64,000 nt of DNA from Seonamhaeicola sediminis (GTDB taxonomy: Bacteria; Bacteroidota; Bacteroidia; Flavobacteriales; Flavobacteriaceae). Positions 18,993 to 27,676 of this stretch are shown in pieces. The notes under the pieces were generated by a model. It saw only the letters and a program-made list of their open reading frames with translations, searched no databases and had not been told where the DNA came from. The position numbers and the translations under genes were made by a program. Position 1 is the first letter of the stretch; every line of letters starts with the position of its first letter. Location: contig NZ_SMZJ02000003.1 of NCBI RefSeq assembly GCF_004358095.2, positions 310,001 to 374,000 on the forward strand. The letters run 5' to 3'.

Positions 18993-19557
18993 TTTTAATG
19001 TATTATCGAGTTTAGTTATAAAATTAGCTTGCACTATGTTGGTGAAAATTGAATAATTATGATGAGTAGATTAAAACAAGGATAATTTTATTATTTATAA
19101 AAAATAACCTTTCACTGTTTTTACCATTACACTATACATATTACTCTATGTAATGTAATAAAATTACGAAATAATCATTTTACACACTACATTATTACAA
19201 AATTACAATCTAAAGACCTTTAAACAATAGACGTAAAAACCTAAAACATGGATAATATTTCTATTTTTGTAAAAAAGCTTAAATTTTAACAAGAAAATGA
19301 AAACAACTTAATATATATAAACAAAATAGCACCCTCTATTGATTACTTAGCTTGTATCATGAACTTAGGATTATATCAATCCATTTGAACATTGTATCGA
19401 ATTTCATTTTTTTAACAAAATAACAAGGAAGATTTTGATGAGCTAATAACAAACTAATTACTAACAATCTATTCATAATTTTATTAACTTTAAGTCTATG
19501 TAACCTCTTTATCTTTTCACAAAAGACCTACAGTTAATATTTGATATCTATAAATAC
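18993..19557. promoter_or_regulatory. 565-bp divergent intergenic region: PUL and AraC-regulator promoters
   Basis: This very AT-rich stretch has no plausible gene and is the only gene-free stretch over 300 bp in the window. It separates the leftward PUL from the rightward AraC-type regulator. It contains an inverted repeat, CATTACA (19125-19131) and TGTAATG (19149-19155) with a 17-bp spacer, and further ATTACA copies around 19193-19208. A minus-strand TAATTTTG at 19198-19205 fits the Bacteroidota -7 consensus, without a convincing -33 element. The repeat is a candidate operator for the adjacent regulator. Confidence 0.5.
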
Positions 19558-20472
19558 ATGACTAAAAAAACTGAATCATATTCAATCGAAGATTTAACTT
19601 TAAAAGAAGGGTTTATTGGCCAAAAAATGATTGCATTCCACAGATCAATCATTAATATCTCAAGAACCAATGACATCACCAAAAACTTTTACGTTAGCGA
19701 CTTAGGGTATTACCCAAGGGCTCATCATCATTATAGAATGAGAAAGAAAGGGGCCAACCAATATATTTTTATTTACTGTACAAAAGGTAAAGGAGAGATT
19801 TATATAAATGATGAAAGAACTGAAGTAAATCCAAACCAGTTTTTTATAATACCCAAAAAAGTAAAACATGAATATAGAGCCTATGACAATGACCCATGGA
19901 GTATTTATTGGTTTCACTTTAACGGTCCTCTAGCAGATAAGCTTTACAAAAGATATGAAAGTACCCAAACTAAGAACTACAAAAACATCCCTTTTTCTAT
20001 TGATAGAATTAATTCTTTTGAAAAAATATTTAATCTTTTTAACAGCACTTATTTAGAGAACCACATAGAATATGCAAATCTTCTATCTTTAAACTTTATC
20101 AGTAATTTTATTTACCATGATTTTGAATATAACATTAAAAGTAATAGTGATGATACTACAGTAAATTCAATTATAAAATATTTACTAAATAATCTAGATA
20201 AAAAATTTACTCTAGACGAAATAGCATCTAAGTTTAATTACTCCAAATCTTATTTACACACTAAGTTTAAGGCAAAAACAGGATATCCTCTTTTAGTTTT
20301 CTTTAATTTAAAGAAAGTACAAAAAGCCTGCGAGCTTTTAAATTATACTGATTTAAGTATCAAGGAAATTAGCTTTAAAGTAGGTTATGAGGACCCACTT
20401 TATTTTTCTAGAATTTTTAAAAACTTCATGGAAAAGTCACCAAGGAACTACAGACAGAGTCTACGTAAATAA
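19558..20472 (+). CDS. AraC family transcriptional regulator
   Basis: A 304-residue cytoplasmic regulator. Residues about 45-130 form an AraC-type cupin ligand-binding domain (YIFIYCTKGKGEIYIND, PNQFFIIPKKVKHEYRA, WSIYWFHFNG). Residues about 195-300 form the double helix-turn-helix domain, with KKFTLDEIASKFNYSKSYLH as the first HTH, LSIKEISFKVGYEDPLYFSR as the second, and the closing SPRNYRQ. There are no membrane segments and no histidine-kinase or periplasmic sensor domain, so it should sense an intracellular sugar, unlike hybrid two-component regulators of many PULs. It is divergent from the PUL head and is its likely activator. Confidence 0.93.
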   Translation: MTKKTESYSIEDLTLKEGFIGQKMIAFHRSIINISRTNDITKNFYVSDLGYYPRAHHHYRMRKKGANQYIFIYCTKGKGEIYINDERTEVNPNQFFIIPKKVKHEYRAYDNDPWSIYWFHFNGPLADKLYKRYESTQTKNYKNIPFSIDRINSFEKIFNLFNSTYLENHIEYANLLSLNFISNFIYHDFEYNIKSNSDDTTVNSIIKYLLNNLDKKFTLDEIASKFNYSKSYLHTKFKAKTGYPLLVFFNLKKVQKACELLNYTDLSIKEISFKVGYEDPLYFSRIFKNFMEKSPRNYRQSLRK

Positions 20473-20580
20473 TACCTTTTAAAAATATTTAAAACACGAA
20501 CATTTATCACTCAGAAAAATTAAATAAGGAATAAAATAAATACAGCAACATATTTTCTGTATAACAATTAGTAAGTATCA

Positions 20581-20613
20581 AAAAAAACGCATCATACTAT
20601 TTAGATGATGCGT
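20581..20613 (-). terminator. Rho-independent terminator of initiator tRNA
   Basis: The arms ACGCATCAT (20587-20595) and ATGATGCGT (20605-20613) form a perfect 9-bp stem with a 9-nt loop. On the minus strand it is followed by a run of seven U, directly downstream of the tRNA. Confidence 0.9.
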
Positions 20614-20622
20614 CTGGTTTCG

Positions 20623-20695
<73 letters not shown>

Positions 20696-20752
20696 ATGTG
20701 GACTGCAAATATACAATCCTTTTTAGTTTTAACAAGCATATTGATGAAAATA

Positions 20753-20935
20753 TTACTGCTTTAGGCTATCTGCCTGAAAGCCTGAGATATCTGAATTATA
20801 AATTTGAAATGAAATGGCAATTGGGTTACAACAAACCTCACAGTCTTCTATATAATTTTGGTTTTGAATGGAGCTATCTATTAAAACAGATATGACTTGC
20901 CAACAATACGGGCATGTAAAATAATGCTCAATCAT
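20753..20935 (-). CDS. CPXCG-motif cysteine-rich protein
   Basis: A 60-residue protein: MIEHYFTCPYCWQVISVLID opens with a CPYC pair, and EDCEVCCNPI supplies the second cysteine cluster. This matches the short CPXCG cysteine-rich family widespread in Bacteroidota and Proteobacteria, a probable zinc-ribbon-like fold of unknown function. The overlapping plus-strand frame (20698-20895) lacks any family features. It has its own terminator at 20944-20974 upstream of its start, belonging to the preceding LRR gene, so it is likely transcribed separately. Confidence 0.85.
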   Translation of the reverse strand: MIEHYFTCPYCWQVISVLIDSSIQNQNYIEDCEVCCNPIAISFQIYNSDISGFQADSLKQ

Positions 20936-20943
20936 AATAAAAC

Positions 20944-20974
20944 AAAAAAGTGACTACAAAATAGTCACTTTTTT
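20944..20974. terminator. Terminator after LRR gene
   Basis: A stem of about 13 bp, AAAAAAGTGACTA paired with TAGTCACTTTTTT, has a 5-nt loop and A/T tracts on both sides. It lies 28 bp downstream of the stop codon of the leftward LRR gene and would also work on the opposite strand. Confidence 0.85.
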
Positions 20975-21002
20975 ATAAACTTTATAAAAGTATTACTTTG
21001 AA

Positions 21003-21827
21003 TTATTCTTTTTCAATATCCATAGAAGCTGTTGCTCTTTGCGATGGCAATATCATCATGCTTGGAGGGTTTTTCCCTGAAACACTTATATACTCTTGAT
21101 TCAAATTATTATCACTAACCATTATTGTTGTTAACTTGGTTAAATTCATAAATTCTAAAGGCAGATCTCCTGTTAACTTGTTTGTAGATAACAACAATTC
21201 TTCTAAATCAGTTAATTGTGCAATTTCAACAGGAATTTCTCCTTCTAATTTATTATCCATAAGACTCAACTTTTGCAATTTAGACAAGGCATAAATATCT
21301 GTTGGGATAGTACCTGTTAAAAAATTACTCCCCAATAAAAGCTCTTTTAAATTTGTTAGCCCCATAAGTGAGCTTGGGATCTCTCCGTCTAACTTGTTGC
21401 TATACAATTTTAAAGATTCTAAACTTTCTAATTGACCCAACTCTGATGGAATGTTCCCCTCAAAAGCATTCATAAACAACTCCAATGAAGTTAATGATTT
21501 TAAATTACTTAATGAAGTAGGTATGCTTCCAGATATTTTATTAAATCCTAGATTTAATTTCTTTAAACTAGAAAAATTTCCAATTTCGTGAGGTAATTGC
21601 CCTTGTAGGTTATTAAATGGCAAACTTATTTCTACCACTTTATTATCTTCAATAGTTACACCATACCAAGAACTAATATCGGCGTTTAAATCCCATTGGG
21701 TATTCCATTGGGTTCCTTGGGTTGAGTTATACAATGCAATAAGGGCGTCTTTCTCGGTTAAAGAAATATTAGCAAATGAAAAAGTAGTTGTTAATAAACA
21801 AACCACTATTAGCTTTAAGGTTTTCAT
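21003..21827 (-). CDS. Secreted leucine-rich repeat protein
   Basis: A 274-residue protein with a signal peptide (MKTLKLIVVCLLTTTFSFA). An N-terminal cap, EKDALIALYNSTQGTQWNT, is followed by about seven plant-type LRRs of the pattern LxxLxLxxNxLxGxIPxxLxxL (FNNLQGQLPHEIGNFSSL; NKISGSIPTSLSNLKSL and so on). This LRR class in Bacteroidota is found in secreted proteins. No type IX C-terminal sorting domain is visible at the short C-terminus (QRATASMDIEKE). Its binding partner is unknown. The upstream region carries two CGATGAAA(A/T) motifs also found before gldK. Confidence 0.85.
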   Translation of the reverse strand: MKTLKLIVVCLLTTTFSFANISLTEKDALIALYNSTQGTQWNTQWDLNADISSWYGVTIEDNKVVEISLPFNNLQGQLPHEIGNFSSLKKLNLGFNKISGSIPTSLSNLKSLTSLELFMNAFEGNIPSELGQLESLESLKLYSNKLDGEIPSSLMGLTNLKELLLGSNFLTGTIPTDIYALSKLQKLSLMDNKLEGEIPVEIAQLTDLEELLLSTNKLTGDLPLEFMNLTKLTTIMVSDNNLNQEYISVSGKNPPSMMILPSQRATASMDIEKE

Positions 21828-21893
21828 TATAGAATAGATTTGGGATTAATTCTATCACGAAACTAAGCCAAAACAGGTTTAAAAACTATTTTT

Positions 21894-21938
21894 ATCGATG
21901 AAAAGCATAAAATTTTAACAAATGACTTTCGATGAAAT
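21894..21938 (-). promoter_or_regulatory. Twin CGATGAAA(A/T) motif upstream of LRR gene
   Basis: CGATGAAAA (21896-21904) and CGATGAAAT (21930-21938) occur in the same orientation 34 bp apart, about 70-110 bp upstream of the LRR start. The longer form ATCGATGAAAAGCAT closely matches ATCGATGAAATAAGCAT at 36080-36096 before gldK. This is a candidate binding site for a shared regulator. Confidence 0.4.
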
Positions 21939-21979
21939 ACAAAAAATTAATTAGAAAAGGGCATCTTTAAAGAAAATCT

Positions 21980-23299
21980 CTAGAAATCAACATTTAAAAT
22001 TTCACCACTAATTTTAAGCAATTGTAACTCTGCGATTTTAGCAGCATATTTTGCTTGATTTTTAGTTAATGTAGCTCTTAAAAGATTTATTTGAGCTTGC
22101 CTAAACTCTATCGAGTTTAACTGGCCAAGTTTGAATTTTTCATGGGTTCTGTCAAAATTATTCTGTGAGGTTTTAATATTATCTTCTTGAAGTCTAAAAA
22201 TTGCTAATTTATTTTGATAATCTTCCCAGGCGTTATTGAAATCCCTTTCTAATGTTACCAAAAATTCTTCTTTTTGAATATTTTGAGTCTCTAAGTTTAT
22301 CTTTGCGTTTTTAACCCTTGTTATAGTATTTCCGCCATCAAATAAGTTCCAGGTTAAGTTTAAACCTCCAGAAAAACCAGAATTTGTGTTTTGAAGCACA
22401 AAAGCTAAAGGACTGTTATTATTAGACTCATTCCAGCCATAGCTTCCTGTTAATCCAACTGTAGGTAGGTAAGCTGATTTTTCAGATTTTACAATCAAAG
22501 AATTGATTTTAATATTTTTCTCAATTTGCTGTAAAGCTGTGTTATAAACTTTGGCCTTTTCTAAAAGTTCTGCTTTATTCATAAGCTGATTGAACTCAAC
22601 TTCTGTATCAATATCAAAATTATCTGGTAATGTATTTCCCAAAACCAAATTTAAATCTCTTTTGAAATTTTTCAGCTGTTGTTCTGCATTCATCAAATTG
22701 ATACTATCATTATTAATATCTACTTCAGCATTTAAAAGAGCTAACTTTGTCTCTTGTCCATAATCGAATTGATACTTTGCTCTAACTACTCTATCTCTTG
22801 AAATTTCTAGGGCTTGGATTATTGAATTGGTGTTCTCCTCTAACTCTGCCACATTGTAATATACAGTAAAAAGCTGCAGAATAGTGTTTTCAATGGTTTC
22901 ACGTGCTTGTAATTCTGTTAGTTGCTGGCTTTCTTTTAACTGCTTATAGTTGTAGCTTCTTCCTAAACCATCAAACAAAACATAATTTAAATTTATTGAT
23001 GCATTGTATCGTCTTGTCTCTGCTCCTGTAGCCACACGGGTGTCTCCATTAGCAAGTTGACCCTCTGTATTTTGTCTATCAATTGAAGCATTTGCATTTC
23101 CTGTAAGTGTAGGCAGGTAACCTGAATTAAGAATGTTAGCATTATTTTTTGCTACCTCAACTTGATTGTTAGCTATTTTTATACCATAATTATGCTCTAA
23201 AGCTAAACTTATAGCTTCTTTGGGTGTTATAATTTCCTGAGAAAACAAACATATACTATGTATTAGTGAAATACTAAAAAATATAAATCTAACTTTCAT
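21980..23299 (-). CDS. TolC family outer membrane efflux protein
   Basis: A 439-residue outer-membrane channel component. A signal peptide ends near CLFSQ, and the OEP repeats follow: EAISLALEHNYGIKIANNQVE at the start and long helical stretches such as NFDRTHEKFKLGQLNSIEFR, a typical TolC signature. It is the last gene of the efflux operon and overlaps the RND gene by 11 bp. With the adaptor and permease it should form a tripartite pump spanning both membranes. Confidence 0.93.
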   Translation of the reverse strand: MKVRFIFFSISLIHSICLFSQEIITPKEAISLALEHNYGIKIANNQVEVAKNNANILNSGYLPTLTGNANASIDRQNTEGQLANGDTRVATGAETRRYNASINLNYVLFDGLGRSYNYKQLKESQQLTELQARETIENTILQLFTVYYNVAELEENTNSIIQALEISRDRVVRAKYQFDYGQETKLALLNAEVDINNDSINLMNAEQQLKNFKRDLNLVLGNTLPDNFDIDTEVEFNQLMNKAELLEKAKVYNTALQQIEKNIKINSLIVKSEKSAYLPTVGLTGSYGWNESNNNSPLAFVLQNTNSGFSGGLNLTWNLFDGGNTITRVKNAKINLETQNIQKEEFLVTLERDFNNAWEDYQNKLAIFRLQEDNIKTSQNNFDRTHEKFKLGQLNSIEFRQAQINLLRATLTKNQAKYAAKIAELQLLKISGEILNVDF

Positions 23300-26200
23300 G
23301 TGTTTCCTTTTGTTCTATTATAGCACGTTCTACTTCTTCCTTGGTTACAGACTTACCGGTTACTAACCACTTTATATTCTTTTTAATATCATTACTAAAT
23401 GCCAAGAACAATGGCAATACTAATAGCGTTAAAATTGTTGCATAACCAATACCAAATGAAATTGAAATTGCCATAGGCTTCAAAAATTGTGCTTGCCTAC
23501 TTTTTTCTAATAATAATGGAGCTAAACCTGCAATGGTTGTTAATGATGTTAAAAAAATTGCTCTAAATCTAGATTTTCCAGCTTCTGAAAGTGCTAAATC
23601 AAAAGGCATCCCTTTTTTTAGATTAGAATTGAATTTACCTATAAGTACTAATCCATCATTAACCATAATTCCTATTAAGGCAATAATACCCAAGAGAGAT
23701 AATGTGCTTAAAGGAAAATTAAACAACCAATGCCCCCAAGCTACAGATGTTAAGCTAAGTGGCACTAAAATAATCAACAACAACGGTTGACTGTAACTTC
23801 TAAATGTAAACGCAATCGTGATATAAATGAGCAATAATATTGGTATTCCCGCATTCTTTAACGAGGTTACTAGCTTAACCGTTTCTCTATTTTGGCCTTC
23901 ATAAGATGGTGTAATTGTAGGATACCTAGATTGTATATCCTTAATAACATCTTCCTTTATATCATTTAAAATATCGGTAGCACTTCCATTAGGATTCTTT
24001 AAATCTGCTGTAACCTGAATTTCTCGTTGCCCCAGTAAGTGATTAATACTAACATCCCCCCTTTCAATACTATAAAAAGCAATATCTTTTAAGGTAACAC
24101 GCTCTCCTAACGGTGTAATAATACGCATATCATCTAAATCTCTTAACGACTCCCGATTGCTTCTATCATATCGAACCCAAACACGAATTTCATCTTGTCC
24201 TCTTTGAAAGCGCTGTGCTTGAGCTCCAAAAAAGCCAGCTCTAATTTGGCTCATAACGGTCCGTAAATCTAATCCCAACAGATAAGCACTTTCTTTTAAC
24301 TGCAAGCTAATTTCTTTAATACCTGCAGGGTCATTGTCAGCAACATCTTTTAAAAGTGGATTGGTTTGCAATCGGTTTTTAAGCTCTATTTTCGCAGCCT
24401 TCAATTCTTTAACGTTATTACCTAATAAAGAAATTGAAACTGGACTTCCTCCAAAATTGCCTCCTGATCCAAAAATTAAGCTTTCTGTGCCAATTACTGG
24501 TCCCACTACCTGCCTTAACCTATTTGCCACCAGTCTTGCATTTATTTCGTCAGGTCTTTCTTCTCCGGGAAGCATATTAATTTCTAATCTGGCACTTGAG
24601 GAACTATTTAAAGTTAAAATGGTGTTTTCAAAGAGTTGTTTTCCAGTACCCTTTAAATACTTTTCAGTAAACTCTTTATTTACTTGAAATGATTTATTTT
24701 CAATCATTGAAATAATAGAATCTGTAACCTTTTCATTGGTGCCATTGGGCATTTCTAATTGAACATTAATTCTATCACTTGCTATGGAAGGAAATCTTGT
24801 AACACCAATAATTCCACCTCCAATTGATCCATAGGTAAGAATGAGTAGGGTAATAAAAAACCCAAGCGAAAGTAACTTATTATTTAAAACAAAATGAATG
24901 GTTGGACTGTACACTTTATCTCTAAGAAAAGACATAATACTGTCACCAATTTTATTTATGAGTCTCATTTTAGAGAAGAACAGCTTTATTTTTGAGGTAG
25001 TAACAGTTCCGTTAGGTTTAGTCAACGCTTTAGAATGAGCCAAATGCGCAGGTAAAATAATCAATGCCTCAACTAATGAAATAGATAAAGTTAATATCAC
25101 CACAACAGAAACTTCACTAAAAAATTCACCAATCCTGCTATCTAAAAACAAAAACAATGAAAATGCCAATAATGTTGTTATAATTGCTGAGACTACTGGA
25201 GGAAGTACCTCCATAGTTCCATCAATAGCTGCTTGAACAGGTGTTTTACCTTCCTCATAATGCTGATAAATATTTTCAGCTATGACGATACCATCATCTA
25301 CTAAAATCCCAATAACAATAATCATCCCGAAAAGGGACAATACGTTTATTGTAACATCAAACTGATTTGCAAAAATGAACATACCCAAAAATGAAATAGG
25401 GAGCCCAAATGCCACCCAAAATGCTAGTCGTGTATTTAGAAAAAGAGATAGAAAAATAAGCACCAAAATAACACCTGCAAAGGCATTTTCCATTAACAAT
25501 TGGGTACGTTGTTTTAAAGGGATGGAACGATCACTAATTACTTTTAAACTTACGTTATTGTAACTCTGGTTATAGCTTTCAATATATTCATTTACCTTTT
25601 CTGCAGCTGATATTAAATCTTCATTATTTGTACTAGTGATACTAATATTAACAGCTAACTCCTGATTAAAATAACTTACTTTTGGTGTTTCAGAAAATCG
25701 GTCCCTTATTATCGCAACGTCTTTGAGTCGCACTATTTTTCCATTAGTAGAAGCTTTGATAATTAAATTTGACAGTTCATCACCATAATACGATTTGTTG
25801 TTGGCTCTAATTAAGTACTCTTCTGCACTAGTTTTTATATTTCCTCCTGTTACTAAAATATTGGCAGATGCTACTGCCTGAGCAACTTCATTAAAACTGA
25901 GATCATAGGCTAACAAACTTGTTTCATTAACGGCTATTTCAATTTCCTCCTCTGGATAACCACTTACCTCAATTTGTGAAATGCCTTCTATAGCCCTTAA
26001 ATCATTCTCTATTTGTCTACCAAGTTGTTTTAAAGTAACTAAGGGAATATTCTTTCCGCTAATAGCAAACGATATAGTTTCTCGAACCTCTTCTCGTTTT
26101 GCAACCACCAACGGTTCCATACCAGTAGGGAAAGAAGGCACTCTATCGACTGCATTCTTTACTTCAAGTAACATGAAATCAATATTCTCACCTTTCTCAA

Positions 26201-26486
26201 TCTCTACAGTAATTGACCCACTGTTTTCTCTAGAAACTGAAGTAACACGCTCAACACCTTTTAATCCTTTTAAATTATCTTCAATCTTAAGGACTATACC
26301 TTCTTCAATTTCCTGAGGAGATGCTCCAGGGTATGTAACATTTATGGTTATGATTTTAGACTCAACTAATGGAAAAAAGGATGACCTAAGTGATAACATC
26401 CCAATAATACCAAACGTAAAGAAAGCCAAGATAAAAACATTAACCGCTACGTGATACTTGATAAAATAAGCTATTATCTTTCTCAT
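23289..26486 (-). CDS. RND efflux transporter permease (HAE1/AcrB-like)
   Basis: A 1065-residue inner-membrane proton-driven pump with the duplicated RND layout: TM1 near 15-35, a large periplasmic loop, TM2-6 near 335-490, a second periplasmic loop, and TM8-12 near 860-1030. The TM4 motif GILVDDGIVIAENIYQHYEEG keeps the paired Asp residues of the proton relay. PGASPQEIEEGIVLKIED in the first loop is typical of the AcrB/MdtB-like family. The substrate is not predictable. The start overlaps the adaptor stop by 4 bp (ATGA-type coupling). Confidence 0.94.
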   Translation of the reverse strand: MRKIIAYFIKYHVAVNVFILAFFTFGIIGMLSLRSSFFPLVESKIITINVTYPGASPQEIEEGIVLKIEDNLKGLKGVERVTSVSRENSGSITVEIEKGENIDFMLLEVKNAVDRVPSFPTGMEPLVVAKREEVRETISFAISGKNIPLVTLKQLGRQIENDLRAIEGISQIEVSGYPEEEIEIAVNETSLLAYDLSFNEVAQAVASANILVTGGNIKTSAEEYLIRANNKSYYGDELSNLIIKASTNGKIVRLKDVAIIRDRFSETPKVSYFNQELAVNISITSTNNEDLISAAEKVNEYIESYNQSYNNVSLKVISDRSIPLKQRTQLLMENAFAGVILVLIFLSLFLNTRLAFWVAFGLPISFLGMFIFANQFDVTINVLSLFGMIIVIGILVDDGIVIAENIYQHYEEGKTPVQAAIDGTMEVLPPVVSAIITTLLAFSLFLFLDSRIGEFFSEVSVVVILTLSISLVEALIILPAHLAHSKALTKPNGTVTTSKIKLFFSKMRLINKIGDSIMSFLRDKVYSPTIHFVLNNKLLSLGFFITLLILTYGSIGGGIIGVTRFPSIASDRINVQLEMPNGTNEKVTDSIISMIENKSFQVNKEFTEKYLKGTGKQLFENTILTLNSSSSARLEINMLPGEERPDEINARLVANRLRQVVGPVIGTESLIFGSGGNFGGSPVSISLLGNNVKELKAAKIELKNRLQTNPLLKDVADNDPAGIKEISLQLKESAYLLGLDLRTVMSQIRAGFFGAQAQRFQRGQDEIRVWVRYDRSNRESLRDLDDMRIITPLGERVTLKDIAFYSIERGDVSINHLLGQREIQVTADLKNPNGSATDILNDIKEDVIKDIQSRYPTITPSYEGQNRETVKLVTSLKNAGIPILLLIYITIAFTFRSYSQPLLLIILVPLSLTSVAWGHWLFNFPLSTLSLLGIIALIGIMVNDGLVLIGKFNSNLKKGMPFDLALSEAGKSRFRAIFLTSLTTIAGLAPLLLEKSRQAQFLKPMAISISFGIGYATILTLLVLPLFLAFSNDIKKNIKWLVTGKSVTKEEVERAIIEQKETHES

Positions 26487-27604
26487 GATTTTGATTTCTT
26501 TTCAAAAGGTTTTACTAACATGCCTACATAAGCACCCGGAACAGGTTTTTTAAGGATTACCGTACCATTAGGTACGTTTTTTAGCACCACCTTTGAGTCT
26601 GAGAAATAAACCGGTTTGGCTTCCATAACATCTAAAACGCTATCTCTAACCACATAAATCTCATTGGTTTCTAAGAATAAGTTCCTATCAATTTCAATAG
26701 CATCATCTTCTTCTTTAGCATTTACATTTGCTTCTAAAAATAAACCTTCTTTAAGGCTTGGATCTTTTACTTCAATATAAACAGTTATGGTTTGTGTAGT
26801 TGGGTCTACACTACCATTAACTCTTGAAACGATGCCATTGTAAGTAGTGGTTTTGTCTAGACTATTCAATACAACGGTTTCATCAACTTTAAGTAAATCT
26901 GCATAAGAACTAGCCAAGGCCACTTCCATCTCATAAACCGATGGATTTATAAATTCTCCTAGTTTTTGCCCATTACGTATTAAAGACCCCTCTGTTACTA
27001 AAGCCTCTGTTAGAATTCCCGAAAAAGGTGCAGAAATAGTATATTTTGAAAGTCGTTTCTCTAGATTTTTAACATTATAGTAGCTAGAAACAATACCACG
27101 TCCATTTATAAAATAGTTCTCTTTTTCTGAAGTCATTTTTGGTAATTCTGGCGTAGTTTTATCTAAATCGAATTTATTGATATAGGTTTGCCATTTTTGA
27201 TAAACTTCGGGAAAATCTAATCTTAAATCTGGCATTATTCCAGTAATGGCATTGTACAAATTACTTTTAGCAGCCTGAACACTAGCGCGATATTCAGTGT
27301 TGTCTATTTGAATTAAAACTTGCCCCTTCTTATATGTTTGTCCAGGTCTAAAAAGCACATTAGAAAATCTAAAAACTCCCTGAACTTCAGCATAAAGTTC
27401 TACACGTTGCTTTGCTACCAAACTACCACTTGCGGGAATTACAATTTTTACCGTTTTATTTGTAACCGTGTCTGTAAATACCGTTTTTACAACTTTTTCT
27501 CTAAATGGTTTTGGTTTGTTTTTATTAGCTATAAGATTTTTTGCAAACAAAAAGGAAAATACCATAAGTAAAATTCCTATTACAGAAAGTATGGTTTTGC
27601 GCAT
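26483..27604 (-). CDS. RND efflux periplasmic adaptor (HlyD/MFP)
   Basis: A 373-residue membrane-fusion protein; the ATG at 27604 (MRKTILSVIGILLMVF) gives the expected N-terminal membrane anchor, while the upstream ATG adds nine unlikely residues. The lipoyl-like half motifs (VELYAEVQGVFRF, GQTYKKGQVLIQIDNTEYRA and later YTISAPFSGILTEALVTEGS) surround a short helical hairpin. The beta-barrel part contains SRVNGSVDPTTQTITVYIEV. It is the first gene of the efflux operon and bridges the permease and the TolC-like channel. Confidence 0.92.
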   Translation of the reverse strand: MRKTILSVIGILLMVFSFLFAKNLIANKNKPKPFREKVVKTVFTDTVTNKTVKIVIPASGSLVAKQRVELYAEVQGVFRFSNVLFRPGQTYKKGQVLIQIDNTEYRASVQAAKSNLYNAITGIMPDLRLDFPEVYQKWQTYINKFDLDKTTPELPKMTSEKENYFINGRGIVSSYYNVKNLEKRLSKYTISAPFSGILTEALVTEGSLIRNGQKLGEFINPSVYEMEVALASSYADLLKVDETVVLNSLDKTTTYNGIVSRVNGSVDPTTQTITVYIEVKDPSLKEGLFLEANVNAKEEDDAIEIDRNLFLETNEIYVVRDSVLDVMEAKPVYFSDSKVVLKNVPNGTVILKKPVPGAYVGMLVKPFEKKSKS

Positions 27605-27676
27605 GCGAGTTGTTTTGATGGTGATAAACAAATATATTTGTTACACCAACATAATGTAGTTAAAAAAAACTTAAAT

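Noticed and set aside
20698-20895. 65-residue plus-strand ORF overlapping the CPXCG protein
   Set aside because: The minus-strand frame has the CPYC and CEVCC motifs of a known small family; this one has none.
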